Assembly: GCF_900182635.1 (NCBI RefSeq)
Contig: NZ_FXTD01000012.1
Location: 1-64,000 of the forward strand
Source: Halorubrum cibi
GTDB taxonomy: Archaea > Halobacteriota > Halobacteria > Halobacteriales > Haloferacaceae
Reading direction: 5' to 3'
Length of the DNA: 64,000 bases
The notes under the pieces: model-generated
The model's input: only the letters and a program-made list of their open reading frames with translations
The model's database searches: none
Told to the model about the DNA's origin: nothing
Shown: piece after piece, positions 50,469-57,983 of the stretch
Position numbering within the stretch: position 1 is the stretch's first letter
Layout of the letters: each line of letters begins with the position of its first letter
Position numbers and translations under genes: made by a program

Positions 50469-50487
50469 AATGAATCAACGCGGAACT

Positions 50488-50517
50488 CGCCCCGCGCCCC
50501 CTCCTGGGGGAGAAAAA
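50488..50517 (-). promoter_or_regulatory. Leader hairpin element upstream of the 333-residue gene
   Basis: On the minus strand GTTTTTCTCCCCCAGGAGGG followed by GGCGCGGGG, 25-50 bases before the ATG at 50468. Arms are CCCCC / GGGGG. Confidence 0.55.
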
Positions 50518-50537
50518 CTGCTACCGGCGGCTAGCCG

Positions 50538-50579
50538 TTAACCAACATCGGTTGCTGTTGTACGGTTCCTGTTGGTTAA
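50538..50579. repeat. 42 bp dyad TTAACCAACA...TGTTGGTTAA, copy 4
   Basis: Left arm at 50538-50547, right arm at 50570-50579, 22 bp between. It lies between the stop of the 139-residue zinc-ribbon gene and the start of the 333-residue gene, immediately upstream of a leader hairpin. Confidence 0.75.
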
Positions 50580-50645
50580 TCGGGCTGGTTCCCTGTGGGG
50601 GCTGCTACGTTGTCGGTTCAGCAGAGATACCTCGCAGATCTCAGT

Positions 50646-51065
50646 TCAGTAAGGGAGGTAGTCCGGCGCGATATCTCCGGTCAGTACACTACTCTCGAAG
50701 GCGTCGCTTTCGCTGCCCTCGAGGTCGATGATTCGATAAACTGCATCACCGCTCCAGTCACACTCCTCGCTCGAACACACCGCGCTAGCCAGGGCTCCGT
50801 TCTCTGTATCGAGATGGACGCTCTGTAGATCGAGTCGCTCGCTACAGAGTGGGCACGTTGCCGGAACTTGCGCATATCGGTAGCCAGTACTGATGTCGAT
50901 GTCATCTTGCTCAGCGTCGATGCCACGAAGCCCTTCGACAAGATGGCCGACTCGTGAGCGAAACTCGGTGAGAAGCGCGCTGCGGGCTTGCTCGTCGACG
51001 GGGAGTTTCGCACTATCAAGAGTAATCGTCACTCGATACGCTGTCGTATCGTTGGAGTCTTTCAT
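50646..51065 (-). CDS. Small zinc-ribbon plasmid protein
   Basis: 139 residues from the ATG at 51065. The frame is open to 51104, but the leader hairpin lies there. N-terminal half: YRVTITLDSAKLPVDEQARS and helices. The C-terminal half has CPLCSERLDLQSV and CSSEECDWSG, a four-Cys zinc ribbon. No named function. It is followed by dyad copy 4. Confidence 0.7.
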   Translation of the reverse strand: MKDSNDTTAYRVTITLDSAKLPVDEQARSALLTEFRSRVGHLVEGLRGIDAEQDDIDISTGYRYAQVPATCPLCSERLDLQSVHLDTENGALASAVCSSEECDWSGDAVYRIIDLEGSESDAFESSVLTGDIAPDYLPY

Positions 51066-51094
51066 TTGGTTCACCTGGCGGGGGGACGTTTGAT

Positions 51095-51122
51095 TCCCCC
51101 GCACCCCTTTGGGGAGAAAAAC
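51095..51122 (-). promoter_or_regulatory. Leader hairpin element upstream of the zinc-ribbon gene
   Basis: On the minus strand GTTTTTCTCCCCAAAGGGGT followed by GCGGGGG, 30-57 bases before the ATG at 51065. This is the clearest copy of the element. Confidence 0.6.
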
Positions 51123-51146
51123 TATCCCCAGCTGTACCCTCCGGCG

Positions 51147-51474
51147 TCAATGGGTGGTTCCACTCTCGAGAATGGCAACGATATCGGAGAGATCGAATAG
51201 CCGGAGATCATCACGCTCGTCTGCAGCTTCCTCGACGGAGCGTTTGAACCCAGAGCGGCTGAACAAGGCGAATTCATACGTCTGCTCACCACCTCCGGTT
51301 GGTGTCCAATCGATTTGCTCCACGTCGTCTTCGAGGTCCGCGAGTACGTCATAGCCGAGGGGGGTGTTGGTAAATTTCGCTTCGCCAGCGATCAGCGTTG
51401 ACCCGCCAGTTGATGCTCCAAAGTTATGAACCAGACTATAATAGTCTGAACTATAATATCCTGGTCCCTAATAC
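51147..51474 (-). pseudogene. C-terminal remnant of an archaeal ATPase (DUF234-type nuclease-like domain)
   Basis: An open frame without a start reads STLIAGEAKFTNTPLGYDVL, then EFALFSRSGFKRSVEEAADE and DDLRLFDLSDIVAILES to the stop at 51147. GEAKFTN and the LFSRSGF strand match the C-terminal DUF234 domain of archaeal AAA ATPases, which has a PD-(D/E)XK-like core. An in-frame stop lies about 40 codons upstream, at 51475. The ATPase part is missing. The break falls near a short palindrome (GACTATAATAGTC, about 51434-51446), possibly an insertion or deletion scar. Confidence 0.65.
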
Positions 51475-51531
51475 GGTGGGTCAATTATTTGAGCCCCACC
51501 AAGGCTCCGACAGGCATTCCCGAATGTTCCG

Positions 51532-51753
51532 TTAGTCGTCCTGTGAGCGGATTTCGCTGGCCCGCTGTTCAAGCCGGCGGAGGATCTGGATGCGCCCCTG
51601 ATTCGCGTTCTCGTAGGCGACGCAGGCTCGGAGCGTCTCCATGTCGTGAATCGTCGCGATACCAGCGTTGATGAGTCGGGTGTTTGGCGGTTCGAGACGC
51701 TGTTCCGGTGTGAGACCGTCTGATTCGACGGATAGATTCGATGAGTCGCTCAT
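51532..51753 (-). CDS. Small conserved haloarchaeal plasmid protein
   Basis: 73 residues. RLINAGIATIHDMETLRACV forms the core of a helical protein that continues AYENANQGRIQILRRLEQRA. This is typical of short proteins found in strings of plasmid genes. No function is assigned. A weak leader hairpin variant (TTTTTGTCGCCTTGAGAGAG) lies 15-35 bases upstream. Confidence 0.65.
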   Translation of the reverse strand: MSDSSNLSVESDGLTPEQRLEPPNTRLINAGIATIHDMETLRACVAYENANQGRIQILRRLEQRASEIRSQDD

Positions 51754-51824
51754 TTTGTCCGCCTCCGCTCTCTCAAGGCGACAAAAACAGCTGCTAGGCC
51801 ACTCCCGGTCGAAGAAATTCTTTG

Positions 51825-52449
51825 TCAGAACTCTACGTTAGTTGGACGGTAGTTCGCGTCAGTGTCGACGCTGTCGTACATGCGGCCGAGCATGTCGAGT
51901 GCTGACTGGAAGTGCGCGTAGTGCTCGTTTGCGAACGCTACGGTTTCTTGGAGGGAGATAACGGGCCGTCCGTCGACCATCTCGGCCTCGATCTGTGGCC
52001 GCGGCTTGAGTACCACCTGAATCGCACTATTGAGGTCGTCAGCGGGCTGGCGCTGCTCTGTAGTCGGGATTCCGAATCGATCGAAGAACTCCGCCCAGGC
52101 GTCGAGTTCGGATTCGTGGACGGCGATGAACAGCGGATAATCCCCCGGGTCGCGAGCGACCTGGTAGCCACCGCGGGTCCAGATGTAGACCGCATCGATG
52201 CCGGTATAAGCATACTCCATCCCCGCGAATTGCGGGAGGACGTACGCCTCCGAGATCGACGGTGGCGAGGTGTCTGCTGCCGCCGTCAGGAACTCGAGAC
52301 CGACGTCTCGGATTGTCTGATCGACGAGATGGAGTCCATCGTCGTACGCGACGTATCGTCTCCCGATTCTCGTCAATGTTCCGAGCGACGCCTGAGATGG
52401 AATCCCTCGGGTCAAGCGCGAGGATGACCTTGAGTTCCTTCTCACCCAT
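51825..52449 (-). pseudogene. Winged-helix (MarR-like) regulator, disrupted
   Basis: The start at 52449 reads MGEKELKVILALDPRDSISG followed by VARNIDENRETIRRV, a winged helix. The frame then fails near 52345, and the rest of the protein continues in another frame: YVAYDDGLHLVDQTIRDVGL, FAGMEYAYTGIDAVYIWTRG, ending at 51825. Between them about eight residues expected of the recognition-helix and wing region are missing, so a small out-of-frame deletion is more likely than a single base error. The long open second frame suggests recent loss. Confidence 0.65.
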
Positions 52450-52500
52450 ACTTCGTACATCCTGCGGCTACACAATTCTGTGCAATAGTCAAAAGAAGTA

Positions 52501-52779
52501 CTATTCGTGTGGGTCAGCTGGCTGGATCTGGCGAGTGTCCTCAGCGAGGTCGTGGATATACTCGCGGAGGGTTTCCATATCCTCGCGGGCGTCTTCGAGC
52601 GTCTTGCCCTTCACTTTGGCCGTGATCTTGTCTTGATCGCGGGTGCCAGTACCGCGAGTGAGTTTGACGGTGAGTGAGACGCCGACATCGCTTCGCTCGA
52701 CGTACTCGGTTCGGTTCGTGCTTTCTCCACTGGACGGCGATTCAACTGCTCTACTTGGTTGTTGCTTTGAGTCAGACAT
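52501..52779 (-). CDS. Small hypothetical plasmid protein
   Basis: 92 residues from the ATG at 52779. A Ser-rich N-terminus is followed by VGVSLTVKLTRGTGTRDQDK and a helix LEDAREDMETLREYIHDLAE. It is a conserved type in haloarchaeal accessory regions, without known role. A leader hairpin lies 28-56 bases upstream. Confidence 0.65.
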   Translation of the reverse strand: MSDSKQQPSRAVESPSSGESTNRTEYVERSDVGVSLTVKLTRGTGTRDQDKITAKVKGKTLEDAREDMETLREYIHDLAEDTRQIQPADPHE

Positions 52780-52806
52780 ACGTTCTCCACGAGAGCTATC
52801 TGATAG

Positions 52807-52835
52807 CCCTCGCACCCTTTCGGAGGGTGAAAAAC
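52807..52835 (-). promoter_or_regulatory. Leader hairpin element upstream of the 92-residue gene
   Basis: On the minus strand GTTTTTCACCCTCCGAAAGG followed by GTGCGAGGG. Stem CACCCT / AGGGTG. It sits directly after the stop of the upstream antitoxin gene. Confidence 0.5.
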
Positions 52836-52841
52836 AAGTGG

Positions 52842-53261
52842 CTAGTCTGCGCTAGCGGGAGTACTGTCTACGTCGACGTCGTCGAGAAGTGGATAGTCGA
52901 TGTGCATCTCGATTTTATCGAAGGGGACAACTGGCTGGATCGCTCCGCCAGGGCCTCCCTCCTTGAGCTCTAGGATACCCAGTACCTCCAGCTGTTTCAG
53001 ATCTGCATGGACATCGGAGACGTCGCGGTCGACGAGTCGTGCAGCCTCCCGCATACTCGATGGGCGCTCTTTCGCGATCGCCTGAATGAGATCGAGGCGC
53101 AGTGGAGTGAGGCTGTCGACGAGATCGTCATAGGTCCCGAACTGGAGTACTGCACGCTCATTGCTTGCATCCAGTTCATCAGCCTCGGCAGTCTGAATGA
53201 ACTGGAGCGTGTCCTCTCGGAGCTGTGCTCGATCGCCGACGGTGATGTGAAGCGTGGTCAT
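52842..53261 (-). CDS. HVO_A0114-like winged-helix protein, putative antitoxin of a TumE-type pair
   Basis: 139 residues from the ATG at 53261. The winged helix reads LRLDLIQAIAKERPSSMREA, ARLVDRDVSDVHADLKQLEV and LGILELKEGGPGGAIQPVV. The N-terminus has the TLHITVGDRAQL strand typical of the HVO_A0114 group, which I recall being paired with TumE (DUF6516) toxins in haloarchaea. It should neutralise the toxin and repress the operon. It lies 35 bp downstream of the toxin gene on the same strand, so the toxin comes first. Confidence 0.75.
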   Translation of the reverse strand: MTTLHITVGDRAQLREDTLQFIQTAEADELDASNERAVLQFGTYDDLVDSLTPLRLDLIQAIAKERPSSMREAARLVDRDVSDVHADLKQLEVLGILELKEGGPGGAIQPVVPFDKIEMHIDYPLLDDVDVDSTPASAD

Positions 53262-53296
53262 GTTCGGGTGGGTTGGATCTGTATTGTATCTGCAGT

Positions 53297-53611
53297 TCAA
53301 TAGGGACGGGGTGGGTTGCCACCAATCGTATCCCAGTATTCGTCAGCACTAGCCCAAAACTCGACGATGAGCTCTTCCATACCAGGGAACTCGACGTCTG
53401 CCTCCCCGGCAGCGGTGTGGAGTTCGTGGCCTTTGGTGTCTTCGTGAGCGTTGTCGTAACGGATGAGCGTCAGATCTTGCAGCGTTCCCAGGTGCAATGT
53501 ATACTTCCAACCGGACGGGTAGGCATCTGTGTCGGTCGTCCGTCGGATGACGACGTTCTCGACGAGCCCGGCTTCGACGTGGGTGTAGCGGTGCGTGAGT
53601 TCTTGGCCCAT
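53297..53611 (-). CDS. TumE/DUF6516-like toxin
   Basis: 104 residues: ENVVIRRTTDTDAYPSGWKY, then TLHLGTLQDLTLIRYDNAHE and a C-terminal EYWDTIGGNPPRPY. The mix of strands, the RYDNAHE motif and the partner gene fit the TumE family (DUF6516), whose known members act on RNA. It is the first gene of the pair. An operator-like inverted repeat (53632-53656) lies 20-45 bp upstream of the ATG, as expected for autoregulation. Confidence 0.75.
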   Translation of the reverse strand: MGQELTHRYTHVEAGLVENVVIRRTTDTDAYPSGWKYTLHLGTLQDLTLIRYDNAHEDTKGHELHTAAGEADVEFPGMEELIVEFWASADEYWDTIGGNPPRPY

Positions 53612-53631
53612 CCCTCATCTGTTGGTTTGCT

Positions 53632-53656
53632 ACCCAACACGATAAGTGTGTTGGGT
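53632..53656. promoter_or_regulatory. Inverted-repeat operator of the toxin-antitoxin pair
   Basis: ACCCAACAC at 53632-53640 and GTGTTGGGT at 53648-53656, 9 bp arms with a 7 bp spacer. Further half-sites GTTGG (53621) and GCCCAAC (53661) flank it. The position just upstream of the toxin gene suits repression by the winged-helix antitoxin. Confidence 0.65.
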
Positions 53657-53699
53657 ATGCGCCCAACAGCTGCTCAGATGATAACAGGGTCTCGCAATC

Positions 53700-54047
53700 C
53701 TATTGTGGGACGATGAGCTCACCCCTTTCCGCACCAACTACCGCTTCAATCTCAGGACCGGTGAGTCGCCAACGCCCGTTAGGACCGGTACACTTCAGTT
53801 GACTCACGACCTCATTCTTGAACTGGGTGTAGTGATCTAAGGCGATTCGTTCGTCTTCGTAGTAATCGAGAAGCAGTGCACAGGCCAGTTGTGCCGGGCC
53901 ACTGCCTTGATAGCCAACCTCGAAACCGCTCGGACTGTGGTTTACAAGTTCCAGGCTTCGGTTCGGTGTGTGCCGCGTCCCATCAGGAGTTCGGACTACT
54001 TCCAACGTCCCTTGACGACGCTGGCCGACGTATCCTTCCTGAGTCAT
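53700..54047 (-). CDS. Small conserved protein (DUF6166-like)
   Basis: 115 residues: PNRSLELVNHSPSGFEVGYQ, GSGPAQLACALLLDYYEDER, then a helix FKNEVVSQLKC and WRLTGPEIEAVVGAE. The 'GYQGSGPAQLA.A.L' motif is that of DUF6166, small proteins of mobile regions in bacteria and archaea with unknown role. The ATG overlaps the stop of the HNH gene (ATGA). Confidence 0.72.
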   Translation of the reverse strand: MTQEGYVGQRRQGTLEVVRTPDGTRHTPNRSLELVNHSPSGFEVGYQGSGPAQLACALLLDYYEDERIALDHYTQFKNEVVSQLKCTGPNGRWRLTGPEIEAVVGAERGELIVPQ

Positions 54048-54529
54048 TTGAACCGCCCCCGTTTGTCACGCTCCCGCTTTGACTCGTCCCAATCTCTACT
54101 TGGCGGACGAATCTTGATACCGAACCCGTGCCGCTGTGCGTGCTCGGATTGACCGAGTAGTTCAAGATTCGTTGGACGATTATCCCACCTGACGCCATTT
54201 CGGTGGTGAACGTGTTTTCCAGCCACTGCATCGAACCCGTGTTTTGCAATCATCACTAGCCGATGAATTCCAACTGATTCAGTTGTACCACGGTAGTTCG
54301 ACGCACAAACAACGTATCCGCGGTCGATGAACACCGCTGGATGGAGCCGTCTGTTCGTTGCTGATTCATACGAACTTCGTCTCGAAATCTCGTAGCGGTT
54401 CATCCATTCCCAGACCGTCGACTGATCGCAGTTCAACTCGTCCGCAATCTCGTTCGTGCTCAACTCTTCTTCCCAGTATAGTTCATACAGGAGCGATTCA
54501 TCTCTCCACGGTGTTTCGGACTCATTCAT
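54044..54529 (-). CDS. HNH homing-type endonuclease with N-terminal helix-turn-helix
   Basis: 161 residues from the ATG at 54529. An N-terminal helix-turn-helix reads LYELYWEEELSTNEIADELN and CDQSTVWEWMNRYEI. The C-terminal HNH domain has VGIHRLVMIAKHGFDAV and HVHHRNGVRWDNRPTNLELL, with the catalytic His pair and Asn present. It is a free-standing nuclease of the kind found in phages and mobile regions. Translation of the downstream DUF6166 gene is coupled by overlap. Confidence 0.82.
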   Translation of the reverse strand: MNESETPWRDESLLYELYWEEELSTNEIADELNCDQSTVWEWMNRYEISRRSSYESATNRRLHPAVFIDRGYVVCASNYRGTTESVGIHRLVMIAKHGFDAVAGKHVHHRNGVRWDNRPTNLELLGQSEHAQRHGFGIKIRPPSRDWDESKRERDKRGRFK

Positions 54530-54560
54530 AGCTTGTGCTGCGGTGAGTGTATTCAGGCAC

Positions 54561-54588
54561 CCCCGCACCCCTCTCGGGGGAGATAAAC
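54561..54588 (-). promoter_or_regulatory. Leader hairpin element upstream of the HNH gene
   Basis: On the minus strand GTGTTTATCTCCCCCGAGAG followed by GGGTGCGGGGG, 32-59 bases before the ATG at 54529. The rest of the 285 bp gap (to 54815) shows nothing recognisable. Confidence 0.5.
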
Positions 54589-54815
54589 ACTACCAACCCA
54601 GAATTGCCCTTGAGTTACAACGGATCAGCTACCCACCAGAGCTGCCGAAGACTATTGAAGATGATTCATCCATCAGCCGTACTCAACGTGCCAAGGGTCG
54701 GATCACCTGATTTGCTCTACGGGAAATGGGGTTGCTCAGACCATCTCCTGCTGGAAGAATCCCTGTAAACACGGGAGTCCCGAACGTTAACTACCGGTGA
54801 AGCATACGTCTATGT

Positions 54816-55493
54816 ATGACAATTACGACTGAGTTTTGCCTCAGTTCACCGTCTCTCCCGCTGGTCAGTATCACTGAGAGACTCCCACCGGACCAAATTG
54901 AGTGCGTCCATGGGCTCTGTTTCGAACAGGACGCCCGGATGTTCATCGTCAGAATCGATTCCGAAGTCAACGTTTCAGAAGCCAACTTGGAATCGCTGGA
55001 CGAAGTCCAAGAGGCGACAACGATCGGCTACGCGGGCGAGCAAACCGTCCACAACCTTACGATAGACCTCGACGACGCGATCTCGGAAGTATTCAGTGGA
55101 GGAAGTTCTGTAGCGGCCAAACTCGAGCCGACAGTCGTCACACCGGAGGGGTGGTACGAGAGGAAAGTGTACAAGGACCGTGATTCGTTCATGGAGTCCC
55201 GGACCCGCTGTGAGAACTACGGGATCTCGCTCGACCTCATCTCGATGACCTCCACTTCATCTACCTCGGACGATGATCTCCCATTTGGGTTGACTGAACG
55301 GCAATACGAGGCGCTGACACTCGCGCTCTCTCGTGGCTACTACGAGAGCCCACGCCAGACCTCGACCGAGGAGCTCGCTGCGGAACTCGGCATCTCACAA
55401 CCCTCGCTCTCGAGACTCCTCAGGCGGGGTGAGCGGCAGCTACTCTCTTCGGCGCTCCAAACACAGGAGCACTTAAACACGGTTTCCAATTAG
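54816..55493 (+). CDS. HTH-10 (bacterio-opsin activator-like) transcription regulator
   Basis: 225 residues. The N-terminal about 150 residues form the sensory part of this archaeal family (MFIVRIDSEVNVSEANLESL). The C-terminal HTH-10 reads LPFGLTERQYEALTLALSRG, YYESPRQTSTEELAAELGIS and QPSLSRLLRRGERQLLSSAL. Such regulators control metabolic and redox genes. It is followed 52 bp later by an aldo/keto reductase gene on the same strand, which it probably controls along with the cupin and flavodoxin genes. Confidence 0.88.
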   Translation: MTITTEFCLSSPSLPLVSITERLPPDQIECVHGLCFEQDARMFIVRIDSEVNVSEANLESLDEVQEATTIGYAGEQTVHNLTIDLDDAISEVFSGGSSVAAKLEPTVVTPEGWYERKVYKDRDSFMESRTRCENYGISLDLISMTSTSSTSDDDLPFGLTERQYEALTLALSRGYYESPRQTSTEELAAELGISQPSLSRLLRRGERQLLSSALQTQEHLNTVSN

Positions 55494-55545
55494 CACCGTC
55501 GCTATCTGGCCGTAATCCCTCTGATCTGGTAGACAGAGACCTACG

Positions 55546-56397
55546 ATGAAGACAGTTGAACTCAACAACGGTGTGGAGATGCCGATTCTCGGATTCGGCA
55601 CGTATCAAATCGAGGACCTCGACGAGTGCGAACGAAGTGTTTCGGAAGCCCTCGAAACAGGGTATCGACTCATCGATACTGCGGCGTCGTATGAGAACGA
55701 GGAGGCGGTCGGGCGGGCAATCGAGAAGAGCGACGTGCCGCGAGACGAGGTGTTCGTGACGTCAAAACTCTGGGTCCGGGACACCGGCTACGAGGCTACG
55801 TTGGACGCGTTCGAGCGATCGTTGGACCGACTGGGCCTCGACTATCTCGACCTGTTCCTGATTCATCAGCCCTACGGCGACGTCCACTGTTCGTGGCAGG
55901 CTATGGAAGACCTCTACGAGGACGGCAAGATCAGGGCCATTGGAGTCAGCAACTTCCACCCCGACCGGGTGATGGACCTCATGGTCCACAACGACGTCGT
56001 CCCGGCAGTGAATCAGATCGAGACGCATCCCTTCTACCAGCGAACCGAGGATGCAGCATTCCTTGAGGAACAGGACATCCAACACGAGTCGTGGGGGCCG
56101 TTCGCCGAAGGCCAGAACGACATCTTCGAACATGACGTGTTGACCACGATCGGAGACCGCCACGGCAAATCCGCTGCACAGGTAGTACTTCGATGGCTCA
56201 TCCAGCGCGAAATCGTCGCCATTCCGAAGTCGGTTCACGCCGACCGGATCGCCGAGAATTTCGATGTCTTCGACTTCGAACTCACCACGGAGGAAATGGA
56301 GACGATTTCGGAACTAGACGAAGGAGAAAGCCAGTTCTTCGACCACCGAGACCCGGAGATGGTGAAGTGGTTGGGGGAGGCTGAACGGGACACGTGA
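55546..56397 (+). CDS. Aldo/keto reductase, class with 2,5-diketo-D-gluconate reductase-like fold
   Basis: 283 residues, complete (beta/alpha)8 reductase. Motifs: [40 protein letters not shown] with catalytic Asp and Tyr, [12 protein letters not shown] with the conserved His, [12 protein letters not shown], and the cofactor-binding [17 protein letters not shown], which suggests NADPH. It reduces aldehydes or ketones, substrate unknown. Second gene in the redox cluster behind the HTH-10 regulator. Confidence 0.92.
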   Translation: MKTVELNNGVEMPILGFGTYQIEDLDECERSVSEALETGYRLIDTAASYENEEAVGRAIEKSDVPRDEVFVTSKLWVRDTGYEATLDAFERSLDRLGLDYLDLFLIHQPYGDVHCSWQAMEDLYEDGKIRAIGVSNFHPDRVMDLMVHNDVVPAVNQIETHPFYQRTEDAAFLEEQDIQHESWGPFAEGQNDIFEHDVLTTIGDRHGKSAAQVVLRWLIQREIVAIPKSVHADRIAENFDVFDFELTTEEMETISELDEGESQFFDHRDPEMVKWLGEAERDT

Positions 56398-56553
56398 GCT
56401 GATCTGAGCGCTCTCCCTACGTGACCTATCCGTCTCTCAGACGCGATCTCCGGTATCCCCTTCGCCACTTCAGAGACGACGGGAGTTAAATACGGTTTCC
56501 AGATAGCATCGAAGTCTTGGATATCAAACTCGCAATTCGCAAACGTACAAAAC

Positions 56554-56934
56554 ATGGATGTGACAAACGTTCCGGCCGCTGATAGAGAAGAATCCGATCA
56601 CCCGGCCCAAGTGACGACGGCGGTCGTTTCGGATGGTGTTTCGAGCGAGTTCGACGGGAACACCGTCCGCTCGGTGGAAGTTACGTTCCGACCGGGAGAA
56701 CGAACCAAATTCCACACGCATGCTGGCGTACAGGTGTTGTACGTCACTGAAGGCGAAGGGATCGTCGCGACCCGCAACGGAGAACGTGAGGTCTCGGAGG
56801 GCGACCTGATCGTCTTCGAGCCTGATGAAGAGTACTGGCACGGGAACACACGGAATGCCGATTCGCCGTTCAGCCACCTCGCCTTCATGGCTGAACCGGA
56901 CGGATCTGAAGTAACTGCCCTCGAAGAACCATAA
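56554..56934 (+). CDS. Single-domain cupin protein
   Basis: 126 residues with both cupin motifs: RPGERTKFHTHAGVQVLYVT as motif 1 and GDLIVFEPDEEYWHGNTRNA as motif 2, with His residues placed for metal binding. Small cupins of this kind are often quercetinase-like or stress-linked. No specific activity can be read. It ends 2 bp before the next aldo/keto reductase, so the two are co-transcribed. Confidence 0.88.
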   Translation: MDVTNVPAADREESDHPAQVTTAVVSDGVSSEFDGNTVRSVEVTFRPGERTKFHTHAGVQVLYVTEGEGIVATRNGEREVSEGDLIVFEPDEEYWHGNTRNADSPFSHLAFMAEPDGSEVTALEEP

Positions 56935-56936
56935 CC

Positions 56937-57950
56937 ATGGAATACACGACTCTCGGTTCGACCGGAATGGAGGTCAGCCGCATCTGTCTCGGCGGGATGA
57001 GTTTCGGTGTGAGCGACTTCCACGACTGGACGCTCGACGAGGAGGGCTCGCGCGAAATTATCGAACGCGCGATTGACCTCGGTATCAACTTCTTCGACAC
57101 GGCCAACGCGTACTCAAATGGAGAGTCCGAGGAGATCATTGGGAATGTTCTCGGAGGGTACGACCGCGACGAACACGTCGTCGCCACGAAATGCTACTTT
57201 CCGACCAACCTCTTCTCCGATGCAGACGAACCGCACCCGAACGCGTCGGGACTCTCCCGGAAGACTGTCGAACAGGAACTGGAGAATTCGCTAGACAGAC
57301 TGGGGATGGATACCATCGACCTCTACCAGATCCACCGCTGGGACTACGAGACACCCATCGAGCAAACGCTGCACGCCCTTGATGACGCAGTTCGACGCGG
57401 GAAGGTACGATACATCGGTGCGTCGTCGATGTGGACTCACCAGTTCGCCGAGGCACTGTACACCAGCGAGCACCTAGATCTTGAACAGTTTGTGACGATG
57501 CAGGACCACTACAACCTCGTCTACCGCGAAGGCGAGCGGGAGATGTTCCCCTTCTGCGAGAAAGAAGACATCGGCGTCATCCCGTGGAGTCCGCTCGCAC
57601 AAGGATACCTCACCCGCCCCCACGAAGAGATGACGGCGACGACCCGCGGCGAAGAGCTCACCGAGACGCACGAGGAATACCGGATGGGCGGCGGACCGGC
57701 CGTCAACGAGCGAGTTGAGGAACTCGCTTCGGAGAAGGGGGTGACGATGGCACAGCTCTCGCTGGCGTGGTTACTCCACCAGGACGTCGTTGATGCGCCG
57801 ATCATCGGCACCACGAGTGTCGAACATCTCGAACAAGCCGTCGACGCACTCGATATCGACCTGACGGATTCAGAGCTAGAGTACTTGGAAGAACCGTACG
57901 AGCCCCTGCCGATTGCTGGCGCTCCTGTCCCTGGGTCGGAAGCCAACTAG
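56937..57950 (+). CDS. Aldo/keto reductase, YhdN/Kv-beta-like group
   Basis: 337 residues. Motifs: LGSTGMEVSRICLGGMSFGV, INFFDTANAYSNGESEEIIG with catalytic Asp and Tyr, IDLYQIHRWDYETPIEQTLH with His, GKVRYIGASSMW, IPWSPLAQGYLTRP and the cofactor region IIGTTSVEHLEQAVDAL. This longer group acts on diverse carbonyls and is often induced by oxidative or aldehyde stress. Only 2 bp separate it from the cupin gene, and the flavodoxin gene follows 33 bp after. Confidence 0.92.
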   Translation: MEYTTLGSTGMEVSRICLGGMSFGVSDFHDWTLDEEGSREIIERAIDLGINFFDTANAYSNGESEEIIGNVLGGYDRDEHVVATKCYFPTNLFSDADEPHPNASGLSRKTVEQELENSLDRLGMDTIDLYQIHRWDYETPIEQTLHALDDAVRRGKVRYIGASSMWTHQFAEALYTSEHLDLEQFVTMQDHYNLVYREGEREMFPFCEKEDIGVIPWSPLAQGYLTRPHEEMTATTRGEELTETHEEYRMGGGPAVNERVEELASEKGVTMAQLSLAWLLHQDVVDAPIIGTTSVEHLEQAVDALDIDLTDSELEYLEEPYEPLPIAGAPVPGSEAN

Positions 57951-57983
57951 AGCTCGGTGATCTGTGGCTTCAGTCACTCCATA

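Noticed and set aside
37738-50579. Dyads as terminal inverted repeats of a transposon or as Xer/dif sites
   Set aside because: Each dyad is a self-contained 42 bp palindrome at module edges, no transposase lies between matching ends, and the spacer where crossover would occur is not conserved.
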